NCBI GenBank assembly: GCA_934655875.1
Contig: CAKUHB010000002.1
Span: forward strand, 1-64,000
Direction of reading: 5' to 3'
From: an uncultured Oscillospiraceae bacterium
GTDB taxonomy: Bacteria > Bacillota > Clostridia > Oscillospirales > Oscillospiraceae
Length of the DNA: 64,000 bases
This document shows, in pieces, positions 1 through 7,060 of this stretch. Within the stretch, counting starts at the first letter, position 1; every line of letters starts with the position of its first letter. Below the pieces are notes generated by a model, which was not told the DNA's origin, ran no database searches, and saw only the letters and a program-made list of their open reading frames with translations. The translations under genes were made by a program, and so were the position numbers.

Positions 1-53
1 CTGCGACCTTGTGAGTCGGAGTCACACGCGCTATCCAGCTGCGCCACGGGCAC
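1..53 (-). tRNA. tRNA-Arg(CCG), 3' part cut by window start
   Basis: On the minus strand the gene begins GTGCCCG at 53. D-arm (GCGC...GCGC) and anticodon arm are clear: stem TGTGA/TCACA around loop CTCCGAC gives anticodon CCG, which reads Arg codon CGG. The variable loop starts before the sequence ends; the T-arm and 3' acceptor strand lie outside the window. It shares the nine bases GACTCCGAC with the broken tRNA-Arg half at 206-244 and is probably transcribed from the same promoter at 265-293. Confidence 0.9.
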
Positions 54-205
54 ATATATGAGACAAACGATGGTTTGACGGTCATCGCTTTTTGAAAATG
101 GTAGTCAAACAGTAGTCAAGGAACAAGCGGAAAATCGCCCTCACGCCCGAAAAGTCCAGCCGTATCAACGGCTTTTGGATTCTCGCAGCCGAATGGGGCA
201 GAAAC
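54..205. other. spacer between broken tRNA half and tRNA-Arg, no gene seen
   Basis: About 150 bp with no complete gene. One plus-strand frame is open from about 91 to beyond the tRNA half and reads as a basic peptide ending in antisense-tRNA sequence. Such ends occur where integrase genes run into a tRNA attachment site, but no integrase motif is present, so this is only a possibility. A perfect hairpin (AGCCGT/ACGGCT, 158-173) followed by TTTT lies inside. Confidence 0.5.
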
Positions 206-244
206 GTCGGAGTCTGTCACTCTATCCAGCTGAGCTACGGGCGC
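206..244 (-). pseudogene. 5' half of a tRNA-Arg, broken at the anticodon loop
   Basis: Minus-strand GCGCCCG, a normal D-arm (GCTC/GAGT) and the 5' anticodon stem ACAGA followed by CTCCGAC match a standard tRNA-Arg up to the anticodon loop. After that, the expected TCTGT stem, T-arm and CGGGCGC acceptor strand are missing and unrelated sequence follows. The break lies in GACTCCGAC, shared with the next tRNA. Loss of the 3' half at the anticodon loop is what integration or excision of a tRNA-targeting element, or recombination between two tRNA-Arg genes, would leave. Confidence 0.7.
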
Positions 245-264
245 ATATGTTTAACTGCCCATAT

Positions 265-293
265 AGTATAGCAGACCGGAGACGGAAAGTAAA
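265..293 (-). promoter_or_regulatory. promoter of the tRNA-Arg transcript
   Basis: Minus-strand TTTACT (288-293), 17-bp spacer, TATACT (265-270), ending 20 bp before the tRNA half. It is intact although the first tRNA is broken, so it probably now serves the tRNA-Arg at 53-1. Confidence 0.6.
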
Positions 294-315
294 GAAGAAA
301 AATGGCAATGGCGGA

Positions 316-343
316 TTGCAATTTTGAGGAAACCTGATAAAAT
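316..343 (+). promoter_or_regulatory. promoter of the VWA/MoxR operon
   Basis: TTGCAA (316-321), 16-bp spacer, TAAAAT (338-343). The ribosome binding site AGGAGG follows at 354-359 and the start codon at 367. Confidence 0.5.
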
Positions 344-366
344 GAAGAAAAACAGGAGGTGGGGGC

Positions 367-1641
367 ATGACGGCGGCGGAACAGATCTTTTCGGTCGTGC
401 GGGGCGAGCTTTATGAGCGCCTTCCGGCGCTGGCGCTTCCGCTCGGGAAGCTGCGGTGTCGGATCGCGGCGGTAGAATCCGCCGGGACGGACGGGGAATC
501 TGCGTGCTTTGCGCCGGGATTTCTCGAACGGGAGTTCTGCGCCGGCAGCGATCTGCCGCAGTGCTGCACGCTGCACCTTCTGCTGCATCTGCTGCTCGGC
601 CACCCGGAGGGAGGGCGCGGCAAGGACGCGGCCTGCTGGGAGGATGCCTGCGATCTGGCGGCGGCGATGGTCTGCCACGCGCTGCTGCCGGAGAAAGCAG
701 AACCGCCCACTCTTTTTTCTGCTCGCTGCAAGCTGCAAGCAAAAAGCGCCGGCAGCGCGGCGCAGATCTACCGGCTTTTGCAGGCGGAGCCTGATTTTCT
801 GACAGAAGAAGAGCGCACTGCGGCGCGCGTGGACGATCACAGACTCTGGCGCGCGGCCACTGCACAGAACCGCCCGCAAAAGGCTTCCGGTGAAGCAGGG
901 AATGGCTGGCAGGCGATGGGGAAGTGCCTGCCGAATCCGTTGCCTGACAAGCCCATCATTGGCACCGGGACCGGACACGCGGCCTTTGCCGTCGCGCCCG
1001 ACATGCAGAAGGACGCACAGCTGGCGGCGATCCTGCATGAGCTGTCCGAGGTGCGGGAAAGCCGCCACGTATCCGGCGATGAATTTCAATATGCGTGGTA
1101 TCTCTATGGACTGGAGCACTACGACGGCATGCCGCTTATCGAACCGGCGGAGGGTGCAGAGGAGCGCCGCCTGCGCGAGCTTGCAGTGGTCATCGACACG
1201 TCGGCTTCCTGCTCACGCTCGCTGTGCGCCGCATTTCTGGGCGGTCTGGCGGGGCTTCTGGAACGGGAAAACCTCTTTTTTGAGCGGTTCAACCTGCATA
1301 TCATTGAATGCGACTGCGAAGTGCAGAGCGATACCCGCCTGACGACGCTGGCGGAGCTTTCCGACTGGTTACAGGCCATGACGCTGCACGGCGGCGGGGG
1401 AACGGACTTCCGGCCGGCATTTCAGTATGTCGACAGCCTGATCGAAGCGGGCGAATTTGCGCACTTACAGGGAATTTTGTATTTTACGGACGGTTACGGC
1501 GTCTATCCGGAGCTGCCGCCCGCGTACCGGGCGATCTTCGTGATGCTGGAATACCGCTACGACGACATTGACCTTCCGCCGTGGGCGGAAAAGCTGGTGC
1601 TGCACGCGCAGAAGCCAAAAGGAGACGAAGCATGGATATAA
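367..1641 (+). CDS. VWA-like domain protein, COG3864-type putative metallopeptidase
   Basis: 424 residues. The N-terminal half resembles the DUF2201 putative metallopeptidase domain; the usual zinc motif is degenerate here, with only a HLLLH (70-74) and H79. The C-terminal third is a VWA-like fold with a MIDAS-type DTSAS (D277, S279, S281) and a GGGGTD turn near 340, which suggests metal-dependent protein binding. The start has a strong AGGAGG 7 bases upstream. It overlaps the next gene, a MoxR-type AAA ATPase, by 10 bases. VWA and MoxR pairs generally act together as a chaperone that loads metals or remodels protein complexes; the client here is unknown. Family call good, function inferred. 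Confidence 0.85.
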   Translation: MTAAEQIFSVVRGELYERLPALALPLGKLRCRIAAVESAGTDGESACFAPGFLEREFCAGSDLPQCCTLHLLLHLLLGHPEGGRGKDAACWEDACDLAAAMVCHALLPEKAEPPTLFSARCKLQAKSAGSAAQIYRLLQAEPDFLTEEERTAARVDDHRLWRAATAQNRPQKASGEAGNGWQAMGKCLPNPLPDKPIIGTGTGHAAFAVAPDMQKDAQLAAILHELSEVRESRHVSGDEFQYAWYLYGLEHYDGMPLIEPAEGAEERRLRELAVVIDTSASCSRSLCAAFLGGLAGLLERENLFFERFNLHIIECDCEVQSDTRLTTLAELSDWLQAMTLHGGGGTDFRPAFQYVDSLIEAGEFAHLQGILYFTDGYGVYPELPPAYRAIFVMLEYRYDDIDLPPWAEKLVLHAQKPKGDEAWI

Positions 1642-3101
1642 AACAGGCAAAACAGGAGCTGCGGCAGACGGTTCTGGCCTATACCGCAAAGACGGCGGAC
1701 GGCTGCTACCGTATGCCGCGTCAGCAGCAGCGGCCAATCCTTCTCATGGGGCCGCCGGGGATTGGCAAAACGGCGATCCTCGGCCAGATCGCGCAGGAGC
1801 TGCAAATCGGTCTTGTATCCTACACCATGACGCACCACACGCGCCAGAGTGCACTTGGTCTTCCTGTGATCGTGGATCGCACGGCGGCGGGCAGGCAGTA
1901 CCGTGCGACGGAATACACCATGAGCGAAATTATCGCTGCTGTTTATGAGCAGATGGAGAAGACCGGCCTGCGGGAGGGGATCCTGTTTCTCGACGAGATC
2001 AACTGCGTCTCGGAAACGCTCATGCCGGCCATGCTGCAAATGCTGCAATGCAAGACCTTCGGCGTCCACGCTCTGCCGGAGGGCTGGGTGATCGCTGCCG
2101 CGGGGAATCCGCCCCGGTATAACCAGTCGGCGCGGAGCTTTGACATGGCGACGCTCGACCGCGTCCGCGAGCTACAGATCGAACCGAATGTGGAGATCTG
2201 GCAGGACTATGCGCAGTCGCGCGGCGTACATCCGGCGATCCTGAGCTACCTGCGCCTGCACCCGGAGCATTTCTTCTGCTGTGACACGCGCGCAGCTGCC
2301 GGGAATTTTGTGACGGGCCGCGGCTGGGAGGATCTGTCTGCTCTGCTCCTTAGCTATGAATCGCTCGGCTTTGCCTGCTCGCAGCTGCAGATGCAGGAAT
2401 ATCTCCATGTTCCGGATATCGCCGCGGCCTTCGCCGCGTATTATGCGCTGTTTAGCCAATACGCCGCGCAGCTGCCGCTGGAAAAGATCCTGTGCGGCCA
2501 ATATGGCGCGGAGGCGGAGCCGCTGCGCACCATGGCGTTTGAAGGACGGCTGGCGGTCGTGGAGTTTTTGCTGCACAGTCTGTCCGGACAGGTACAGGCC
2601 GTCCGGCAGAGCGCGGCGCTGGCGTTCAGCGCGGAGAGCTTCTGCTCCTCCGTTCCATCTGCTGACTGCTTGATGCAGGCAAAAAAACGGCTGGAGCAGC
2701 GCCGGACAGCGCTTCGCATCCGGCGCGAGGGCGGCGTCCTGCCGATCGAGGAAGCGCAGCGCGAGCATGCATTCCTTGCTCAGGTACAGACGCTCCTTAC
2801 AGGCGTGCAAACGGACGCGCAGGCGGCCGACGCTCTACAGCGCTTTGCCTCCAAAGCGCGGCAGACGGCGGATGATCTCCGGCAGCAGACCTGTACGGCG
2901 CTGGAGAACGGATTGCAGTTCATTCGGCAGACCTTCGGCGAGGAACAGGAGCTCTGGATCCTGCTTGGCGGTTTCAGATCCATGGGCGCAGATCAGCTCC
3001 TCAAAGCTGCCGGGAGCAAGCTTTACGCCGCGCTTCTCGCAGAAGCCACCCCGCAGGCCAGAGCCGAAGCCCTGCGCCGCGAGCTACAGGAAAAAGGCTG
3101 A
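1632..3101 (+). CDS. MoxR-type AAA+ ATPase
   Basis: 489 residues. Walker A GPPGIGKT (40-47) and Walker B ILFLDE (117-122) are intact, followed by a sensor-1-like stretch (AAAGNP) and a long helical C-terminal half. The ATG at 1632 is chosen because AAAGGAG lies just upstream and the overlap with the VWA gene is 10 bases; an earlier in-frame start (1581) has no binding site. It probably works with the upstream VWA-like protein as an ATP-driven chaperone pair. The C-terminal 250 residues are charged, coiled-coil-like and not recognised. Transcription ends at the hairpin 3104-3135. Confidence 0.87.
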   Translation: MDIKQAKQELRQTVLAYTAKTADGCYRMPRQQQRPILLMGPPGIGKTAILGQIAQELQIGLVSYTMTHHTRQSALGLPVIVDRTAAGRQYRATEYTMSEIIAAVYEQMEKTGLREGILFLDEINCVSETLMPAMLQMLQCKTFGVHALPEGWVIAAAGNPPRYNQSARSFDMATLDRVRELQIEPNVEIWQDYAQSRGVHPAILSYLRLHPEHFFCCDTRAAAGNFVTGRGWEDLSALLLSYESLGFACSQLQMQEYLHVPDIAAAFAAYYALFSQYAAQLPLEKILCGQYGAEAEPLRTMAFEGRLAVVEFLLHSLSGQVQAVRQSAALAFSAESFCSSVPSADCLMQAKKRLEQRRTALRIRREGGVLPIEEAQREHAFLAQVQTLLTGVQTDAQAADALQRFASKARQTADDLRQQTCTALENGLQFIRQTFGEEQELWILLGGFRSMGADQLLKAAGSKLYAALLAEATPQARAEALRRELQEKG

Positions 3102-3103
3102 TA

Positions 3104-3135
3104 AAAAATCCGTACCCGATGGGTACGGATTTTTT
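3104..3135. terminator. bidirectional terminator
   Basis: Stem AAATCCGTACCC/GGGTACGGATTT with 3-base loop GAT and T- and A-runs on both sides. It lies between the convergent MoxR ATPase and argF genes. Confidence 0.9.
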
Positions 3136-3142
3136 GCTGTAA

Positions 3143-4129
3143 TTATGCCAGCGTGGCGGCCATGACGGCTTTGATGGTGTGCATCCGATTTTCGGCTTCG
3201 TCGAAAACGATCGACTGGCTGCTCTCAAAGACCTCGTCGGTGACCTCCATAGCGTCAAGACCGTATTTGTCGTGGATCTGCTTGCCAATGGTGGTGTTGA
3301 GATCGTGGAAGGCAGGCAGGCAGTGCATGAAGCGACACTGCGGGCCGGCCTGCGCCATGAGCTTGCTGTTCACCTGATAGGGAAGAAGATCATGGATCCG
3401 TGTCTGCCAGACCTCGTCCGGCTCACCCATGGAGACCCAGACGTCTGTATAAATGACATCTGCGCCGGTGACGGCATGCATGGGATCGGTGTCAAACGCC
3501 AGCGTCGCGCCGGTTTCGGCGGCGATCTTCTGGCAGGCGGCGACAAGCTCCTGATTGGGGAAATACGCTTCTGGGGCGCAGGCGACAAACTGCATGCCCA
3601 TCTTCGCGCAGCCGACCATCAGGGAGTTGCCCATGTTATACCGGGCGTCGCCCATGTAGACGAGCTTTTTGCCCTTCAGAGCGCCGACATGCTCCTGAAT
3701 CGTCAGGAAGTCTGCCAGGATCTGTGTGGGGTGAAATTCATTTGTCAGGCCGTTCCAGACCGGAACGCCTGCGTATTTTGCAAGTGCTTCGACGATCTCC
3801 TGTCCGTATCCGCGGTATTCGATGCCGTCGTACATGCGGCCAAGAACCCGGGCCGTGTCGGCGATGGATTCCTTTTTGCCGATCTGCGAGCCGGACGGAT
3901 CAAGATACGTGACCGTCATGCCGAGATCATGCGCGGCGACCTCGAACGAGCACCGTGTCCGCGTGCTTGTTTTTTCGAAAATCAGAGCAGCCTGCTTGCC
4001 CTCGCAGTAGCGGTGGGGGATGCCGGCTTTTTTCTTTGCCTTCAGATCGGCGGCAAGATCAAGAAATTCCTGAATTTGTGCGGGGGTAAAATCAAGCAGC
4101 TTCAAAAAGCTCTGTCCTTTGATGTTCAT
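3143..4129 (-). CDS. argF: ornithine carbamoyltransferase
   Basis: 328 residues, a normal length. Transfers the carbamoyl group of carbamoyl phosphate to ornithine to give citrulline, step 6 of arginine synthesis, in the cytosol. The carbamoyl-phosphate motif STRTR (55-59) and the ornithine-site HCLPAFHD (269-276, catalytic C270) are present. Start has GGAG 7 bases upstream. It is the last gene of the minus-strand run argG-argH-argF, 12 bases after argH. The anabolic role is inferred from the neighbours; no arginine deiminase or carbamate kinase is nearby to suggest catabolism. Confidence 0.97.
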   Translation of the reverse strand: MNIKGQSFLKLLDFTPAQIQEFLDLAADLKAKKKAGIPHRYCEGKQAALIFEKTSTRTRCSFEVAAHDLGMTVTYLDPSGSQIGKKESIADTARVLGRMYDGIEYRGYGQEIVEALAKYAGVPVWNGLTNEFHPTQILADFLTIQEHVGALKGKKLVYMGDARYNMGNSLMVGCAKMGMQFVACAPEAYFPNQELVAACQKIAAETGATLAFDTDPMHAVTGADVIYTDVWVSMGEPDEVWQTRIHDLLPYQVNSKLMAQAGPQCRFMHCLPAFHDLNTTIGKQIHDKYGLDAMEVTDEVFESSQSIVFDEAENRMHTIKAVMAATLA

Positions 4130-4141
4130 GGCGTTCTCCTT

Positions 4142-5524
4142 TTAATGATGAGTTGCGAGGAAGTCTTCGACCAGCTCCAGCTGCGCCTGCACCGAGACCG
4201 GGCCTGTGCCGCCGGCAGAAATACGGCGGGAGACGCAGGTCTTCAGCGAGATCTCCTCGTAAAGATCGTCTGCAAAGACATCGGAATAGCTCTGATAAAC
4301 GTCCAGCGGCAGGTGCTCGAGCACCGTGTCATGCTGGATGCAGTAGGCGACGAGCTGGCCGGAAAGCTTGTAGGCGCTGCGGAACGGAACGCCCTTCTTG
4401 GTCAGATAGTCGGCAAGGTCGGTGGCGTTGATAAAGCCCTTCTGCGCGGCCTTCAGCATGTTTTCCGGCTTGGCGCGCATGGTGGCGAGCATCGGCGCCA
4501 TGATCTGCAAGCAGAGCTTTGTCGTGTCGACGCAGTCGAATACCGCTTCCTTGTCCTCCTGCATGTCCTTGTTGTAGGCAAGTGGGATGCCCTTGAGCGT
4601 GGTGAGCAGCGCCATCAGATCGCCGTAGACGCGGCCCGTTTTGCCGCGGCAAAGCTCCGCCATGTCGGGGTTCTTTTTCTGCGGCATGATGGAGGAGCCG
4701 GTCGTGAAGCCATCGTCCAGCTCGATGAACTGGAACTCCCAGCTCGACCAGAGAATCAGCTCCTCAGACAGGCGCGACAGATGCATCATAATGAGCGCGC
4801 AGGCGCTCATCAGCTCCACGCAGAAATCGCGGTCGGAGACGCCGTCCAGACTGTTTTCACAGATATGCGGGAAGCCGAGCTTCTGCGCTTCCCAGACACG
4901 GTCGGTCGGGTAGGTCGTACCGGCCAGCGCGCAGCAGCCGATGGGCGACGCGTTTATTCTTGCATACGCGTCAGACACGCGGCCATAATCGCGCATGAGC
5001 ATCATGGCATACGCCAGCAGCTGCTGGCCGAAGGTGATGGGCTGCGCCCGCTGCAAATGTGTGTAGCCGGGCATGATGGTGTCCTTGTGCTGCGCGGCCT
5101 GCGCATGCAGAGACTGAATCACGTCCAGCAGCAGGGCGTGCAGGCGGTCACATTCGCCCTTCAGGTACATACGGATATCGAGCGCGACCTGATCGTTGCG
5201 GGAGCGCGCAGTGTGGAGCTTTTTGCCGACATCCCCGATGCGCTGGGTCAGGACGGATTCGACAAACATGTGGATATCCTCGGCCTGCGGATCCAGTGTC
5301 AGTGCGCCGGATTGCAGATCGGCCAGAATCCCGGCCAGACCGTCGATGATCTGATCGGCGTCCGCCTGCGTCAGAATGCCGCATTTGGCCAGCATGGCGG
5401 CGTGCGCCATCGAGCCTGTGATATCCTCCTTATACATCCGCCCATCGACGGCGATGGAGGAGTTGAACGCGTCCGCCAGCTTGGCAGTTTCGGTTTCCGT
5501 GCGTCCGGCCCAGAGCTTTTCCAT
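4142..5524 (-). CDS. argH: argininosuccinate lyase
   Basis: 460 residues. Cleaves argininosuccinate to arginine and fumarate, the last step of arginine synthesis. The fumarase/aspartase-superfamily signature GSSIMPQKKNP is present near residue 280, with the TAxS-type segment (HTARSRND) near 105. AAGGAA precedes the ATG. It lies between argG (76 bases upstream, with a hairpin in the gap) and argF (12 bases downstream). Confidence 0.97.
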   Translation of the reverse strand: MEKLWAGRTETETAKLADAFNSSIAVDGRMYKEDITGSMAHAAMLAKCGILTQADADQIIDGLAGILADLQSGALTLDPQAEDIHMFVESVLTQRIGDVGKKLHTARSRNDQVALDIRMYLKGECDRLHALLLDVIQSLHAQAAQHKDTIMPGYTHLQRAQPITFGQQLLAYAMMLMRDYGRVSDAYARINASPIGCCALAGTTYPTDRVWEAQKLGFPHICENSLDGVSDRDFCVELMSACALIMMHLSRLSEELILWSSWEFQFIELDDGFTTGSSIMPQKKNPDMAELCRGKTGRVYGDLMALLTTLKGIPLAYNKDMQEDKEAVFDCVDTTKLCLQIMAPMLATMRAKPENMLKAAQKGFINATDLADYLTKKGVPFRSAYKLSGQLVAYCIQHDTVLEHLPLDVYQSYSDVFADDLYEEISLKTCVSRRISAGGTGPVSVQAQLELVEDFLATHH

Positions 5525-5563
5525 AAGAATGTTCCTTCCTGATTGAGCTGATTGACAGAATCC

Positions 5564-5590
5564 AAAGCCTTCCCGAGAGGGGAAGGCTTT
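5564..5590 (-). terminator. hairpin between argG and argH
   Basis: Perfect 11-bp stem AAAGCCTTCCC/GGGAAGGCTTT with a 5-base loop. On the minus strand it is not followed by a clear T-run, so it may be a partial terminator or an RNA-processing/stability element setting argG above argH-argF. Confidence 0.55.
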
Positions 5591-5600
5591 GTGTATAAGA

Positions 5601-6821
5601 TTACAGCTTGCCCATTTCCCGGAGTGCCTGAACCTTGGTGGGCAGGCCCCAGATGTTGATGAAGCCTTCGGCCTCGGCCTGATTGAAGTCGCTCTCGCCG
5701 AAGGTGACGAGGTTCTCGGAGTACAGAGAATACGGCGAGGTGATACCGGCGTTGATCATGTTGCCCTTGTAGAGCTTGAGCTTGACGGTGCCGGTGCAGA
5801 ACTCGTTGGACTTCTTGGCGAACGCGGTCAGTGCTTCCTGCAACGGGGAATACCACTTGCCGTTGTAGATGAGATCGGCGTAGTCGACAGCCAGCTTCGA
5901 CTTCATGTGCAGCGTTTCCTTGTCGAGCGTCAGCATTTCGAGCTGCTCGTGCGCAAAGTAGAGGATCGTGCCGCCCGGGGTTTCATAGATGCCGTGATCC
6001 TTCATGCCGATCAGACGGTTTTCGACGATGTCCAGAATGCCGACGCCGTTGGCACCGCCGATGGCGTTCAGCTTGCGGATGATGTCGGAGACCTTCATCT
6101 TTTCGCCGTTGACTGCGACAGGAACGCCCGCTTCAAAGCTGACGGAGACCTCGGTGGGCGTATCGGGCGCCTGATAGGGAGAAACGCTCATTTCGAGGAA
6201 CAGGGGCTTGTCGAGGTTCGGCTCGTTGGCCGGATCCTCCAGATCCAGACCCTCGTGGCTCAGGTGCCACAGATTCTTGTCCTTGGAGTAGTTCGTCTCG
6301 CGGGAGATCTTCAGAGGAACCTTATGTGCTTCGGCGTAGTCGATCTCTTCGTCACGGGACTTGATCTCCCACTCACGCCACGGAGCGATGATGGCCATGT
6401 TCGGGGCAAAGCGCTTGATGGCAAGCTCAAACCGAACCTGATCGTTTCCCTTGCCGGTTGCGCCGTGGGCGATGGCGTCAGCGCCCTCGGCCAATGCGAT
6501 CTCAGCAAGCTTCTTGCCGATGACCGGGCGTGCAAACGCGGTGCCCAGCAGATAATCCTCATACTTGGCGTCCATCATGATGGAGGGGACGATGACCTCG
6601 TCGCACATCTCGTCCGTCAGATCGGCGATGATCAGCTTGCTTGCGCCGGTCTTGATGGCCTTCTCTTCCAGACCGTCCAGCTCGTCGCCCTGACCGACGT
6701 CAGCGGCGACCGCGATGATCTCGGGATCGTTGTAGTTTTCCTTCAGCCAGGGGATGATGACCGAGGTGTCAAGACCGCCGGAATAGGCGAGAACGATCTT
6801 CTTGATTTTGCTCTTATCCAT
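5601..6821 (-). CDS. argG: argininosuccinate synthase
   Basis: 406 residues, full length. Joins citrulline and aspartate using ATP. The N-terminal PP-loop AYSGGLDTSV (12-21) binds ATP, and the substrate segments (GKGNDQVRFE, GIYETPGG) are intact. GGAGG lies 12 bases before the ATG. It is the first gene of the argGHF transcript, with a well-formed promoter and palindromic operator candidates upstream at 6870-6951. The early ornithine genes (argC, J, B, D) are not in this window. Confidence 0.98.
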   Translation of the reverse strand: MDKSKIKKIVLAYSGGLDTSVIIPWLKENYNDPEIIAVAADVGQGDELDGLEEKAIKTGASKLIIADLTDEMCDEVIVPSIMMDAKYEDYLLGTAFARPVIGKKLAEIALAEGADAIAHGATGKGNDQVRFELAIKRFAPNMAIIAPWREWEIKSRDEEIDYAEAHKVPLKISRETNYSKDKNLWHLSHEGLDLEDPANEPNLDKPLFLEMSVSPYQAPDTPTEVSVSFEAGVPVAVNGEKMKVSDIIRKLNAIGGANGVGILDIVENRLIGMKDHGIYETPGGTILYFAHEQLEMLTLDKETLHMKSKLAVDYADLIYNGKWYSPLQEALTAFAKKSNEFCTGTVKLKLYKGNMINAGITSPYSLYSENLVTFGESDFNQAEAEGFINIWGLPTKVQALREMGKL

Positions 6822-6869
6822 TTCTGTATACCTCCATACTGCGTTGCGGGTTTGTGTTTTTCTTTATGC

Positions 6870-6951
6870 ACGTAATATACACGTATTATACGTAAAAGTC
6901 AAGCATAAATTTTATAAATATTCATATCTATAAAATAATACGCATATTCAT
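6870..6951 (-). promoter_or_regulatory. argG promoter with candidate ArgR/AhrC operators
   Basis: Minus-strand TTGACT (6897-6902), 17-bp spacer, TATATT (6874-6879). A perfect 13-bp palindrome ACGTATTATACGT (6881-6893) fills the spacer, and an imperfect one (ACGT...ACGT, 6870-6884) overlaps the -10. Two further ATATTCAT copies (6918-6925, 6944-6951), ATGAATAT on the minus strand, resemble ARG-box half sites upstream of the -35. Binding by an ArgR-type repressor is inferred. Confidence 0.65.
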
Positions 6952-6989
6952 GCATATACCGCCGCCGCTTTGTGCAGATTGAAAAAAAC

Positions 6990-7018
6990 TTTACTTTTTT
7001 CGGAAAAGCGCGTAAAAT
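6990..7018 (+). promoter_or_regulatory. promoter of the HD/NTase operon
   Basis: TTTACT (6990-6995), 17-bp spacer, TAAAAT (7013-7018). Start is about 35-40 bases before the ATG at 7061. It is divergent from the argG promoter. Confidence 0.55.
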
Positions 7019-7060
7019 CTGAGGTAATAAAAAGTAGACGCTGTGCAGAGGAAGCCTATG

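Noticed and set aside
3179..5542. 787-codon plus-strand frame over argF and argH, and similar long frames over argG (5589-6875), the NlpC/P60 gene (40853-42307) and the carboxypeptidase (45951-47432)
   Set aside because: All lie opposite clearly identified genes and have no independent evidence.
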